Of a stretch of 64,000 bases of DNA, positions 42,427-51,418 are shown one piece after another. The notes under the pieces were generated by a model. It saw only the letters and a list, made by a program, of their open reading frames with translations. It had not been told where the DNA came from and did no database searches. The position numbers were made by a program, and so were the translations under genes. The stretch spans positions 62,001 through 126,000 of the forward strand of contig CAYLVB010000011.1 of assembly GCA_964387075.1 (NCBI GenBank), read 5' to 3'. This DNA comes from PALSA-968 sp964387075. Lineage in GTDB: Bacteria; Bacteroidota; Bacteroidia; B-17B0; Aurantibacillaceae. Position 1 is the first letter of the stretch. Each line of letters begins with the position of its first letter.

Positions 42427-45339
42427 ATGAAACAAAAAAGACACTTATGGCCGGTTCTGTTACTGCTGCCATTCCTCTCTTTCTCCCAGCTTAATGTTAC
42501 TGTAAGCAATTCGGCCAACGCCCTTGCGCAGAACATCGCGGGCAATGGAGTTACCGTATCCAACGCTTCGATTAATTGTGGGGCTAATGGCGCCGGATCT
42601 TTTACATACACGGGCGCCAACCTCGGGATCCCTTCCGGGATAGTGCTGACAACAGGTGATGCGTCGCAGGTGGCAAACAATGGTAATTACTTTATGAGCA
42701 CCATGAACGGCAATAATTTCAGCGACCCTGATCTCACGAACATTGACCCCCAGGCTTACAATGATGTATGTATCCTTGAGTTTGATTTTGTTCCCATTTG
42801 TAATAGTATAAGTATCACGTTTGTGTTCGGCTCTGAGGAATACCCCGCTTTCGTGAATTCATCGTTTAACGATGCCTTTGGGATATTTTTAACCGGACCT
42901 AACCCGGGTGGCGGAAATTATGCTTCACAAAACGTAGGCACCCTTCCTAACACCACCCCTGTATCCATCAATAATGTGAACGCTTCTACGAATTCAGGAT
43001 ATTTCTATGATAACTATACTGCGCCTAATAACGATATAGCGTTTGGAGGATATACCATTCCCGTTACTTCGGTGAGCCAGGTTGTCCCATGTTCTACGTA
43101 TCATATGAAGATAGCCATTGCCGATGCCGGCGACCAGGCCTATGATTCGGGTGTATTTGTGGGAAATAATGCGGTTAGCTGTGCGAACGCGCCGGCTATT
43201 ACAGCAACGGCTACACCAACCGGTTGTGGAGGGAATACTGGTACCGCGGCAGTGACCGTAACAAATTACACCGGAGCCGTTACTTATCAATGGACTCCCG
43301 GAGGACAAACAACATCAAGCATTACAGGTCTTGCCGCCGGAACATATAGTTGCGCGGTTGGCCTGGCTTTGAGTTGCGGAACGATCACGCAAACTGTTAC
43401 CGCTACCGTGGCCAATACGGGTGTAACCCTCAATCTTAACGCTACTTCTACAAACCCCAGTTGCAATGGATACAGTAATGGTACTGCTACTGTAACCGCA
43501 TCGGGTGGATCTGCGCCTTATACTTACAACTGGAACACAACTCCCGTGCAAACTTCTTCAACGGTATCAAACCTTCCTTCGGGCATTTACCAGGTAACAG
43601 TTACGGATAACGGTGGATGCGTAGGAACGGCTACCGTTTCATTGACCAACCCGGCCGCTATTGTACCAACAGTTACTACAACGCCAACCACCTGTTCGGG
43701 ATCTAATGGAACCGCCGGTGTGAACATTTCGAGCGGTGGGGTCGCGCCATTCAGTTACGCCTGGAGCAGCGCGCCTGTTCAAACTACGCAGGTAGCAACA
43801 GGACTTCCTTCAGGAACTTATACCGTGGTTGTCATGGATGCCAATACCTGTACAGTTACTGCAAGCGGAACTGTGACCCAGCAGAACGGAGGCTGGACCT
43901 TAACCGCGAGTACCGCAACTAACGTATCGTGTTTTGGAGGAAATGATGGCGCAGCCACTTTTGTGATCAATACACCCGGTGCAAACGTATTTACTTATTC
44001 GTGGAACACAACGCCGGCCCAGTCCACTCAATTGGCAAGCAACGTTTCTTCTGGAACTTATACCTGTTCGGTATCTGACGCCAACGGTTGCGTTCAAACC
44101 GTGAGCGTTACTATTACGCAACCCACTCAATTAACAGCAACAACTTCGGTCGCACCAACAATTTGTACCGCGTCAATTGGTTCAGCCACCGTAACGGCGG
44201 CCGGTGGAACAGGTCCGTATACTTACTCCTGGAACACAACACCTGCCCAGGCAAGCGCTGTAGCAAGCAATATACCCGCGGGCAGCTTCAATGCTACCGT
44301 AACCGACGCTAATGGCTGTACCGTTGTTAGTCCTGCCGTGATAGGAACCACAATACAAACCATACAGGCTGCAGTTTCTACAAGTCCTTCTAAATGTGGT
44401 GGTCCCAGTGGATCTGCTACTGTAGGTGGCCTAACCGGAACTTCACCTTATACTTTCAGCTGGAACTCAACCCCTGTACAAACCACGCAGAATTTAAACA
44501 ATGTGGTTCCCGGAAATTACACCTTAAGTATCATTGACGCCAACGGCTGCACCGGAAGTTTCCCCATCAATGTGGGTATCACCACCGGCTTGCCGCTAAC
44601 GACCGGCGCAACTCCCGATATCTGTAATAACAGCGTGGGTTCTGCCACGGTAACTGCTGCCGGCACCGCGCCTTACACGTATACCTGGAATACAGTTCCT
44701 GCTACCACTACACAATCTTTGAGCGGAGTTCCTGCAGGAAATTATTTTGTGGTTGTAAGAGACAATAACGGCTGCAAGGATTCTACCTTTGTAACGATAG
44801 GCAACGTGAACGAAACCCTTTCAACCAATTTCTACACCAATCCAAACGGCGAAATGCTGGCCGAGGAGCCTGTTACCATGCTCATCACCGCCAACACGGG
44901 CTGGGTGCTCGATAGCGCATTGCTGTCCGACGGTAACCTGTCTTTCAACAGCAATAACCTGGTGCATACATTCTACCAGCATGGCCTTTATTATGCCACT
45001 TACTGGTACACCAGCGCCAACGGCTGTCGCGACTCGGTCATCTATCCAATCAAGATCAGCAATTTCATGACGCTGTACTTCCCCAATGCGTTTTCACCGA
45101 ACGGAGATGGTCTCAACGACATCTTCAAAGCGCAGGGTACTTTCATCAAGTCATTCGAAATGAATATCTACGATCGCTGGGGACAGTTGGTGTTGCGCAC
45201 CGATGATATCAATAAAGGCTGGGACGGTATCTACCGCAAAGATGATGCTCCGCAGGACACCTACGTGTACAAAGGGAAGGCCATTGATGTATTTGGTAAG
45301 CAGATAAACTTCCAGGGGCAGATAAACCTGGTTCGCTAA
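42427..45339 (+). CDS. choice-of-anchor L / SprB-repeat adhesin with T9SS type B C-terminus
   Basis: A 970-residue secreted protein. Signal peptide 1-20, then a choice-of-anchor L domain (about 40-240) with TGDASQVANN and FVFGSEEYPAFVNSSFNDAFG. Seven SprB-like repeats of about 75-80 residues follow (about 245-800), each with a YxWxT/N core, such as PYTYNWNTTPVQTSS, and a closing GTYxxxVxDxxGC segment. The last 90 residues (YFPNAFSPNGDGLNDIFK, YDRWGQLVLRT, GWDGIYRKDDAPQDTYVY) are the gliding-associated type B T9SS sorting domain. SprB repeats occur in the mobile adhesin of gliding Bacteroidota, so adhesion or gliding is likely. The stop overlaps the hemF stop. Confidence 0.92.
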   Translation: MKQKRHLWPVLLLLPFLSFSQLNVTVSNSANALAQNIAGNGVTVSNASINCGANGAGSFTYTGANLGIPSGIVLTTGDASQVANNGNYFMSTMNGNNFSDPDLTNIDPQAYNDVCILEFDFVPICNSISITFVFGSEEYPAFVNSSFNDAFGIFLTGPNPGGGNYASQNVGTLPNTTPVSINNVNASTNSGYFYDNYTAPNNDIAFGGYTIPVTSVSQVVPCSTYHMKIAIADAGDQAYDSGVFVGNNAVSCANAPAITATATPTGCGGNTGTAAVTVTNYTGAVTYQWTPGGQTTSSITGLAAGTYSCAVGLALSCGTITQTVTATVANTGVTLNLNATSTNPSCNGYSNGTATVTASGGSAPYTYNWNTTPVQTSSTVSNLPSGIYQVTVTDNGGCVGTATVSLTNPAAIVPTVTTTPTTCSGSNGTAGVNISSGGVAPFSYAWSSAPVQTTQVATGLPSGTYTVVVMDANTCTVTASGTVTQQNGGWTLTASTATNVSCFGGNDGAATFVINTPGANVFTYSWNTTPAQSTQLASNVSSGTYTCSVSDANGCVQTVSVTITQPTQLTATTSVAPTICTASIGSATVTAAGGTGPYTYSWNTTPAQASAVASNIPAGSFNATVTDANGCTVVSPAVIGTTIQTIQAAVSTSPSKCGGPSGSATVGGLTGTSPYTFSWNSTPVQTTQNLNNVVPGNYTLSIIDANGCTGSFPINVGITTGLPLTTGATPDICNNSVGSATVTAAGTAPYTYTWNTVPATTTQSLSGVPAGNYFVVVRDNNGCKDSTFVTIGNVNETLSTNFYTNPNGEMLAEEPVTMLITANTGWVLDSALLSDGNLSFNSNNLVHTFYQHGLYYATYWYTSANGCRDSVIYPIKISNFMTLYFPNAFSPNGDGLNDIFKAQGTFIKSFEMNIYDRWGQLVLRTDDINKGWDGIYRKDDAPQDTYVYKGKAIDVFGKQINFQGQINLVR

Positions 45340-46247
45340 ACCCAGTTGATCCCTTTTTTCAGTAAAGAGATAGTTTTCTCTTCGGCGCTTCCGGGCTGAG
45401 GTTTGAAATTGTATTGCCAGGAGGCCAGGGGAGGAAGGCTCATTAAAATAGATTCGGTGCGGCCATTGGTCTCTAAACCAAATTTGGTTCCTTTGTCGTA
45501 CACCAGATTGAACTCGGCATAACGCCCTCTGCGAAGTAGCTGCCAGTTCTTTTCGTTCTCCGTAAAGCTGTGGTCTTTGTTTCGTTTGATCAACTCGGTG
45601 TAAATTCCCGCGAAGCTGTCGCCAACCTCTTTCCAAAAGGCGATATTTTTTTCAAAGCTCATGTCTTCTTCAGAAACCAAACGATCAAAGAAAATACCGC
45701 CGATACCACGCGTTTCATCTCTGTGTTTGATGTAAAAATAATCGTCGGCCCAGGTTTTGAATTTTGGATAGTAAGTAACGTTGTGTTTATCGCAAACCTT
45801 CTTTAATTCAATATGAAAATATTTCGCGTCCGCTTCACTCACGTAATGCGGAGTAAGATCGATGCCACCGCCCAGCCAATGCACTCCGTTACTCATTTCA
45901 AAATACCGAATGTTCATGTGAATGATGGGCACCATCGGACTTTTAGGATGCAAAACAATAGAAACTCCGGTAGCGAAAAAAGTTGCATTGCCCTCTCCCG
46001 CGGTAGAGAGGGAGTGCGCACTTTCAGTTCTTAGAAATTCAGGAACCAGTCCATGCACCGCCGAGAAATTCACGCCTCCTTTTTCCAATACATTCCCATC
46101 GCCGATCACGCGCGTAATGCCTCCGCCGCCTTCGGCGCGATCCCAATGCTCAATAGAAAATTTTGCTTTACCGTCTGCGTCCTCAAGTGCCGAACAGATC
46201 CTGTTCTGCAATCCCTTTAGCCAGTCTGCCAGTTCGTCGCGCAACAT
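45336..46247 (-). CDS. hemF: oxygen-dependent coproporphyrinogen III oxidase
   Basis: A 303-residue HemF. RAEGGGGITRVIGDGNVLEKG, FFATGVSIVLHPKSPMVPI, the signature VHWLGGGIDLTPHYV, GIGGIFFDRLVSEE and EFNLVYDKGTKFGLETNGRT are all present. It converts coproporphyrinogen III to protoporphyrinogen IX with O2 in haem synthesis. Between PEF and FFATG it has 19 residues against about 12 in relatives, and this insertion (TESAHSLSTAGEGNAT) is encoded by a palindromic repeat. The start codon shares one base with the stop of the LysM gene upstream (TGATG). Confidence 0.95.
   Translation of the reverse strand: MLRDELADWLKGLQNRICSALEDADGKAKFSIEHWDRAEGGGGITRVIGDGNVLEKGGVNFSAVHGLVPEFLRTESAHSLSTAGEGNATFFATGVSIVLHPKSPMVPIIHMNIRYFEMSNGVHWLGGGIDLTPHYVSEADAKYFHIELKKVCDKHNVTYYPKFKTWADDYFYIKHRDETRGIGGIFFDRLVSEEDMSFEKNIAFWKEVGDSFAGIYTELIKRNKDHSFTENEKNWQLLRRGRYAEFNLVYDKGTKFGLETNGRTESILMSLPPLASWQYNFKPQPGSAEEKTISLLKKGINWV
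45991..46012. repeat. palindromic REP-like repeat inside hemF
   Basis: CCCTCTC (45991-45997) and GAGAGGG (46006-46012) flank CCGCGGTA. The sequence is a close variant of the intergenic 20-bp palindrome at 23892-23911. Translated on the minus strand it gives SLSTAGEGN in hemF, and the intergenic copy would give SPSPAGEGN in the same frame, so the reading frame has been preserved through the insertion. Confidence 0.75.
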
Positions 46248-47893
46248 CAGTTTGCTTTTTTCAGCTTGTAATCGGTATACCGGATGATCTGCACGGCCTG
46301 GTTCTCAAAACCGGTCATCGCGTTGGGATGAATGAAATCAAAATTGATTAAGGTTCCTTTCTTCGGGAATTTGTTCATCTGCGTACAAAAGCCGGGGCCT
46401 TGTGTTTTCAGCAATTCAAAATAATACAGGCCCATATCCGCGGCATAAAAATAATGATCGCCGGCATCCGTATAATATTTATCGCGGTAAAGGCGATTCA
46501 ACTTCTTGATATAATTGTTCTCGTAGTCGATGTGATAAGCGCTGGGATAGATCAAACCAAAGCGGTTGAAATACTCCAGGTCAAGGTTATCCAGGTTCAG
46601 CCATTTGCGCAGGCCTATCACGCGCAGGTTCTCCTTTTTATCGGCAAACATGTTGAGGTGAGTTACAAAATCGGATACAGGCGTTTCATTCTCGCTCAGT
46701 AGAATGAAATAATTCATTTTATCGGCTTTGTAAAGTGTTTTGGCCCCGGCCATACCTTTCACCTCAGGAAGCGTATCCTTTAAGCCTTTTGCGGCGCATT
46801 TCTCGTTGAACACCTGTTTGAAATATTTGGTGGCCGCCTGGTCTTTGAAGTACCCGCTGTTCACAAGTACGATGTTTTGGGTAAGGAATGAATCAATACA
46901 GAAAGCGGCCAGCCCGCTCAGCAAACTGTTGTTGGAAGGTGTGGTTTTACTGGAGAATGCATTCTCAAAAAGCACTTTGTTCTGTTGGGTGAGGGGAGAA
47001 ACGCAGGGCGTTTGGTTCTTCTTCGCTTCGGCGGAAATAATTTTGAAAGAAGAGTTGTACATAGGACCGATAATGAGGTCAAGGTTCTTAAAATTGTCTT
47101 CCTTGGTATATTTAATAACCTGTACGGAATCTTTTTCGCCCACGTCGTACAATTTGAAGCTTACGCTGAAATCGGCGCTCTTCAAAGAATCAGCAGCCTG
47201 TTTCAGCCCTTCATAAAAATCAATAGCCAATTGCTGCGCGGCAGGAAAATTCGCCTTGTACACGATCAATTCCTCAATATTAAGGGCGTCGGCCTCTTTG
47301 AAAGAGAAAGGCAGGAAAACGCCGACACTATAGGTTTGTTTTTTTGGTTTGCTAAAAGGAATGGTATCTATTGGTGTTCCTATGCTTACCGTTCCTGAAG
47401 TGGCTGTGCTGATCACCGAAACAGAACCCGTATTGGTTGTAGCAGAAGTAGTAGCGGCCTTCTCACTGATCTTCAAAACCATTCCCTCTTTCAATCCACT
47501 CTTCACATCCGGGTTCAGTTGTGTTAATTGTGTTTCGCTGATCTTGTATTTCTGACATATACTGAAGACCGTTTCCCCTTTACCCACATTATGCACATTG
47601 TATTTATCAAGATCGGTAGCGGTGGTAACAGTTTTGGGCTTTTCGACTGGTACTTTCAGTTCTTCTCCCTTTTTTATTCCGTCAATAGCGCCCGGATTCT
47701 CCAGGATCAAACTGTTCATGTCGGTATTGTACAGTTTGGCTATGCCGTAAAGACTTTGTCCTTTCTCTACCTTGTGCAAAATGAACTTCTTGCCGTTGAT
47801 GACGGTAGTTTTGGTCGACTGCGTGTACGATTGGGCAATCGAAGCTGCAGCTATGAATAAAGAAACAAGGAAGAAGAAAAAGTGCCTGCGCAT
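46247..47893 (-). CDS. LysM protein with periplasmic-binding-protein fold
   Basis: A 548-residue exported protein with a signal peptide (1-20), two LysM domains (about 36-80, VEKGQSLYGIAKLYN; about 97-142, GKGETVFSICQKYK), a Thr/Ser linker and then a long domain from about 185 to the end with a type I periplasmic-binding-protein look (SVGVFLPF, AQQLAIDFYEGLKQAADSL, DLIIGPMYNSSFKIISAEAKK, YFILLSENETPVSDF). LysM binds peptidoglycan. The second half may bind a cell-wall fragment or amino acid and resembles LpoA-type synthase activators, but that is resemblance only. It is coupled to hemF. Confidence 0.82.
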   Translation of the reverse strand: MRRHFFFFLVSLFIAAASIAQSYTQSTKTTVINGKKFILHKVEKGQSLYGIAKLYNTDMNSLILENPGAIDGIKKGEELKVPVEKPKTVTTATDLDKYNVHNVGKGETVFSICQKYKISETQLTQLNPDVKSGLKEGMVLKISEKAATTSATTNTGSVSVISTATSGTVSIGTPIDTIPFSKPKKQTYSVGVFLPFSFKEADALNIEELIVYKANFPAAQQLAIDFYEGLKQAADSLKSADFSVSFKLYDVGEKDSVQVIKYTKEDNFKNLDLIIGPMYNSSFKIISAEAKKNQTPCVSPLTQQNKVLFENAFSSKTTPSNNSLLSGLAAFCIDSFLTQNIVLVNSGYFKDQAATKYFKQVFNEKCAAKGLKDTLPEVKGMAGAKTLYKADKMNYFILLSENETPVSDFVTHLNMFADKKENLRVIGLRKWLNLDNLDLEYFNRFGLIYPSAYHIDYENNYIKKLNRLYRDKYYTDAGDHYFYAADMGLYYFELLKTQGPGFCTQMNKFPKKGTLINFDFIHPNAMTGFENQAVQIIRYTDYKLKKAN

Positions 47894-47897
47894 AAAA

Positions 47898-49691
47898 TTA
47901 TTTGCTCATTTTTTCAGCCAGCAGAACCGCTTTGTACAAATTCACTATGCCGGCGGTTTGAGAAAGTTCAGCGAACTTCACTTTGTCTTTCACCGCTACT
48001 TCCTGGTCAACGATCAGGCCGTTCTTCAGTTCGGGGTTAAGTTCTAAAAGTTCGGCCTCAGTAGTATTGTATTTGCTGCTGATGCTTTTTAGGGTCTCTC
48101 CTTTTTTTACTTTATGGGTGATCTCTTTTCCGCCAGGCTTGTTCACCAGGGTCTTCTTATGATCGGTAACGGTTGACTTCTCAATGATCTTTTTGATCTG
48201 CACGGCCGTAAGATTCGGGTAATACGAACGCAGAACCGCAGCCACGCCGGCCGTTACAGGAGCCGCCATGCTGGTACCGCTCATGTTGTGGTAGCCGCCG
48301 CCGTTCTTCACCGAATAGATCTGCACGCCGGGCGCGAATACATCCACGTTCTTTTTACCGTAGTTCGAGAAACTGGCAGCCATGTTATCATTCTTTTTGT
48401 AGCTCAGCGCGCCTACGTTGATCCAATTCTTGGCTTCTCCGCTTTTTTCAAATTTCTTATTAGGGAAGTTGTTCTCCACATCCAGGTTCAAACCATCGTT
48501 GCCGGCCGCGTGCACCAAAAGCACATCTTTGCTCTCGGCATATTTCACCGCGCGGTCTACAGCTGCTTTATCGTAGGCATATCCTTTCCCGAAACTCATA
48601 TTGATCACTTTGCACCCGTTGTCTACCCCGTAAATGATTGCGTTGGCAATATCCTTATCGCGCTCGTCGCCATCCGGCACCGCACGTATCGACATGATCT
48701 TTACGTTATCCGCCACGCCTTTTACGCCAATATTATTGGTACGGTTGGCGCCAATGATACCTGCAACATGGGTGCCATGCGAAGGGCCGGGGCCAATACA
48801 ATCGTTGTTGCCATATAATTTTTCGTTCGAGTTCCTGTAATCATCACCCACGATGCCGCGGGGATCGAAATCGGTGTTCAGGTTGTATTTCACCTGTTTT
48901 TCGAAATGGTCGTTGGCCTCATCGAGTTGCTTCAGGATCTCGTCAAAGGAAACATCGGGGCTTTGGGCCATGATGAGTTTGCAATAAGCGATCAATTGCT
49001 CTTCTTTTTTATCGGCCGGTTTGTATTTCTCGATCTCCGGCACGCGAACGGTATCCACTTTCAATTGTTCTTTCACCGCCAGGTTCAGGCTCACGAACAT
49101 GTCGTTCACAAACTTCAATTGGGTAAGCTGGTTCTGCGCCTCGTTCAGGCGTTTCTCATATTTATCTTTTATCTCGGTATACAGTTTGTATTCTTTCTTA
49201 TCGGCAGAAGCAATGCTCTTCTCATCTTTTCCGTCATATTTTACTTTCAGCTCTTTGTATAAACGGGTCATTTCCAGGGTTTCTTTCTCTACGTTCTTTC
49301 CGTCCTTTCCGCCAATAAAATTCCAGCCGTGTATATCGTCAATGTATCCGTTCTTGTCATCGTCAACCCCGTTTCCGGCAACTTCTCCGGGATTGGTCCA
49401 CATCACATCTTTCAGATCTTCGTGGTTATAATCCACGCCGCTGTCGATCACGCCGACAATGATGGTGGTTGATTTTTTTCCTTTCAGTAATTCGTTATAG
49501 GTCTTCTCCGTGCTCACTCCGTAAACATTATCGGCGGTGGCATCGAGATTGAACCAGTTATCGGGCGCTTTTTCGGTGGCCTCATCCTGGGCAAAAAGGG
49601 TAAAAGAAACGAGGGCAAAGGAGATCAAAAACAGCTTTTTACGCATGAGCATTTTTTTAGAATTATTGAATGCGTGGATCTTCGATTTCAT
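47898..49691 (-). CDS. subtilisin-like serine protease with inserted LysM domain
   Basis: A 597-residue S8 peptidase. Signal peptide ends near residue 34. Catalytic residues are D83 (IVGVIDSGVDYNHEDL), H305 (SHGTHVAGIIGANR) and S474 (NMSGTSMAAPVTAGV). A 170-residue helical insertion lies between D83 and H305, as in other Bacteroidota members. Residues about 524-568 are a LysM domain (HKVKKGETLKSISSKYN), after which the protein returns to the family's usual C-terminal end (FAELSQTAGIVNLYKA). The LysM should tether the protease to peptidoglycan. ATG codons at 14 and 16 are alternative starts that give a shorter signal peptide. It is four bases upstream of the LysM gene. Confidence 0.9.
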   Translation of the reverse strand: MKSKIHAFNNSKKMLMRKKLFLISFALVSFTLFAQDEATEKAPDNWFNLDATADNVYGVSTEKTYNELLKGKKSTTIIVGVIDSGVDYNHEDLKDVMWTNPGEVAGNGVDDDKNGYIDDIHGWNFIGGKDGKNVEKETLEMTRLYKELKVKYDGKDEKSIASADKKEYKLYTEIKDKYEKRLNEAQNQLTQLKFVNDMFVSLNLAVKEQLKVDTVRVPEIEKYKPADKKEEQLIAYCKLIMAQSPDVSFDEILKQLDEANDHFEKQVKYNLNTDFDPRGIVGDDYRNSNEKLYGNNDCIGPGPSHGTHVAGIIGANRTNNIGVKGVADNVKIMSIRAVPDGDERDKDIANAIIYGVDNGCKVINMSFGKGYAYDKAAVDRAVKYAESKDVLLVHAAGNDGLNLDVENNFPNKKFEKSGEAKNWINVGALSYKKNDNMAASFSNYGKKNVDVFAPGVQIYSVKNGGGYHNMSGTSMAAPVTAGVAAVLRSYYPNLTAVQIKKIIEKSTVTDHKKTLVNKPGGKEITHKVKKGETLKSISSKYNTTEAELLELNPELKNGLIVDQEVAVKDKVKFAELSQTAGIVNLYKAVLLAEKMSK

Positions 49692-49827
49692 GATAAGAAA
49701 TTAAGAGTTCAAAAATAGGGGTTATTATGGGATTTTCCACCCTGTTTAACGATTGTTAAGAGATTAAATGTCAATAAAAATGCCCCGTTTCCAACCCTAA
49801 ATCCGTATCTTTAAGGCTGATTATTCT

Positions 49828-51318
49828 ATGAAGAAGATATTAGTAGCCAACAGAGGGGAAATTGCCCTCCGCGTAATGCGCAGCGCCCGTGAAATGGGCA
49901 TCAAGACCGTGGCTGTTTACAGTGAGGCCGACCGCAACGCGCCCTTCGTGCGCTATGCCGACGAAGCCGTTTGTATTGGCCCGCCACCCAGCAACCAGAG
50001 TTACCTGCGGGGCGATAAGATCCTTGAAGTTTCAAAAGAATTAGGTGTGGATGGCATTCACCCCGGCTATGGATTCTTATCCGAGAATGCCGGGTTTGCG
50101 GCTGCCGTAAAAAAGGCGGGAATTACCTTCATTGGTCCAAGCCCAGAGGCCATGAACATGATGGGTGATAAGCTTTCGGCCAAGGCCGCGGCTAAACGAT
50201 TTAAGGTGCCTATGGTTCCGGGCAGTGAAGGCGCTATCAAAGATCTGCCGGAAGCCGTTCGGGTGGCTAAGGAGACCGGCTTTCCATTGTTGATAAAGGC
50301 TTCGGCTGGCGGCGGCGGAAAAGGAATGCGTTTGGTGGAGAAGATCGAAGAGATCGAAGAGCAGATGCGCATGGCCATGAGCGAGGCGAAGTCGGCCTTT
50401 GGCGACGACGCTGTTTTTATTGAGAGATTTGTGACCGGCCCCCGGCACATCGAGATACAGGTGCTGGCTGATAACCACGGCAACGTGGTGTACCTGTTCG
50501 AACGCGAATGCAGCATTCAGCGCCGCCACCAAAAATTAATTGAAGAAGCTCCCTCTTCTGTGCTTACTCCCGAAATGCGCAAAGCGATGGGCGAGTGCGC
50601 GGTGAATGTTTGCAAAGCGTGTAATTACAGTGGTGCCGGAACAGTGGAGTTCCTTGTTGACGATAAAATGAATTTTTACTTCCTTGAGATGAACACGCGT
50701 TTGCAGGTGGAACATCCCGTTACCGAAATGATCACCGGTTTAGATCTCGTGAAAGAACAAATTAAAGTTGCTCGCGGCGAAAAACTTTCTTTTAAGCAGG
50801 AAGACCTGAAGATCAACGGGCACTCGCTGGAAGTACGTGTGTGCGCGGAAGATCCCAGGAATAATTTTTTACCGGACATTGGTAAACTTACAACTTACAG
50901 AATTCCTAAAGGAACCGGCGTGCGCGTGGATGATGGTTTTGAAGAAGGGATGGATATTCCCATTTTCTATGATCCAATGATCGCGAAGCTTGTGGTGCAC
51001 GGAAAGGATAGGAGCGAAGCTATTGAACGGATGTTAAGGGCCATTTCAGAGTACCAGATCACAGGGGTTTTTACAACATTGGAGTTCTGCTCTTTTGTAC
51101 TAAAACATGATGCTTTTGTATCCGGTAAGTTCGATACCAACTTCATCAAGAATTACTACAAGCCCGAAATGCTTGACAAGTATAATGAGGATGAGGCTGT
51201 TATAGCGGCTTTGCTGGCTTCTGTCATAACCAACAATGGCACAAAAAATGCGGGTAATACTGAAATTTCCGGCGGTTCTGCACGTACAAAGTGGAAAGAG
51301 AATCGTCTTAAAGAATAG
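49828..51318 (+). CDS. accC: acetyl-CoA carboxylase biotin carboxylase subunit
   Basis: A 496-residue biotin carboxylase with the N-terminal ILVANRGEIALRVMRSARE, the ATP-grasp glycine loop KASAGGGGKGMRLV, FIERFVTGPRHIEIQVLAD and the catalytic EMNTRLQVEHPVTEMITGLD. It carboxylates biotin on BCCP with ATP and bicarbonate. About 45 residues longer than the E. coli enzyme, with a poorly conserved C-terminal extension. A TATCTTTA -7-like box is at 49806-49813. accB is not adjacent, so this may serve acetyl- or propionyl-CoA carboxylase. Confidence 0.96.
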   Translation: MKKILVANRGEIALRVMRSAREMGIKTVAVYSEADRNAPFVRYADEAVCIGPPPSNQSYLRGDKILEVSKELGVDGIHPGYGFLSENAGFAAAVKKAGITFIGPSPEAMNMMGDKLSAKAAAKRFKVPMVPGSEGAIKDLPEAVRVAKETGFPLLIKASAGGGGKGMRLVEKIEEIEEQMRMAMSEAKSAFGDDAVFIERFVTGPRHIEIQVLADNHGNVVYLFERECSIQRRHQKLIEEAPSSVLTPEMRKAMGECAVNVCKACNYSGAGTVEFLVDDKMNFYFLEMNTRLQVEHPVTEMITGLDLVKEQIKVARGEKLSFKQEDLKINGHSLEVRVCAEDPRNNFLPDIGKLTTYRIPKGTGVRVDDGFEEGMDIPIFYDPMIAKLVVHGKDRSEAIERMLRAISEYQITGVFTTLEFCSFVLKHDAFVSGKFDTNFIKNYYKPEMLDKYNEDEAVIAALLASVITNNGTKNAGNTEISGGSARTKWKENRLKE

Positions 51319-51418
51319 GCGGCCTGCCGCGAGCGGGTTTGATCTTGTTAAAAATTGAAAATAAGTTCCGCCTCGCGGTTACCTTTTTGTGTTGTTGATA
51401 TAAATATAAAACCAGGTC

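Noticed and set aside
42600..44800. CRISPR array suspected because of regularly spaced repeats
   Set aside because: The repeats are in-frame, 225-240 bases long, degenerate SprB-like protein repeats.
45151..45636. 161-codon minus-strand open frame across the adhesin 3' end and hemF
   Set aside because: It overlaps two clearly real genes in other frames and its composition is that of a shadow.
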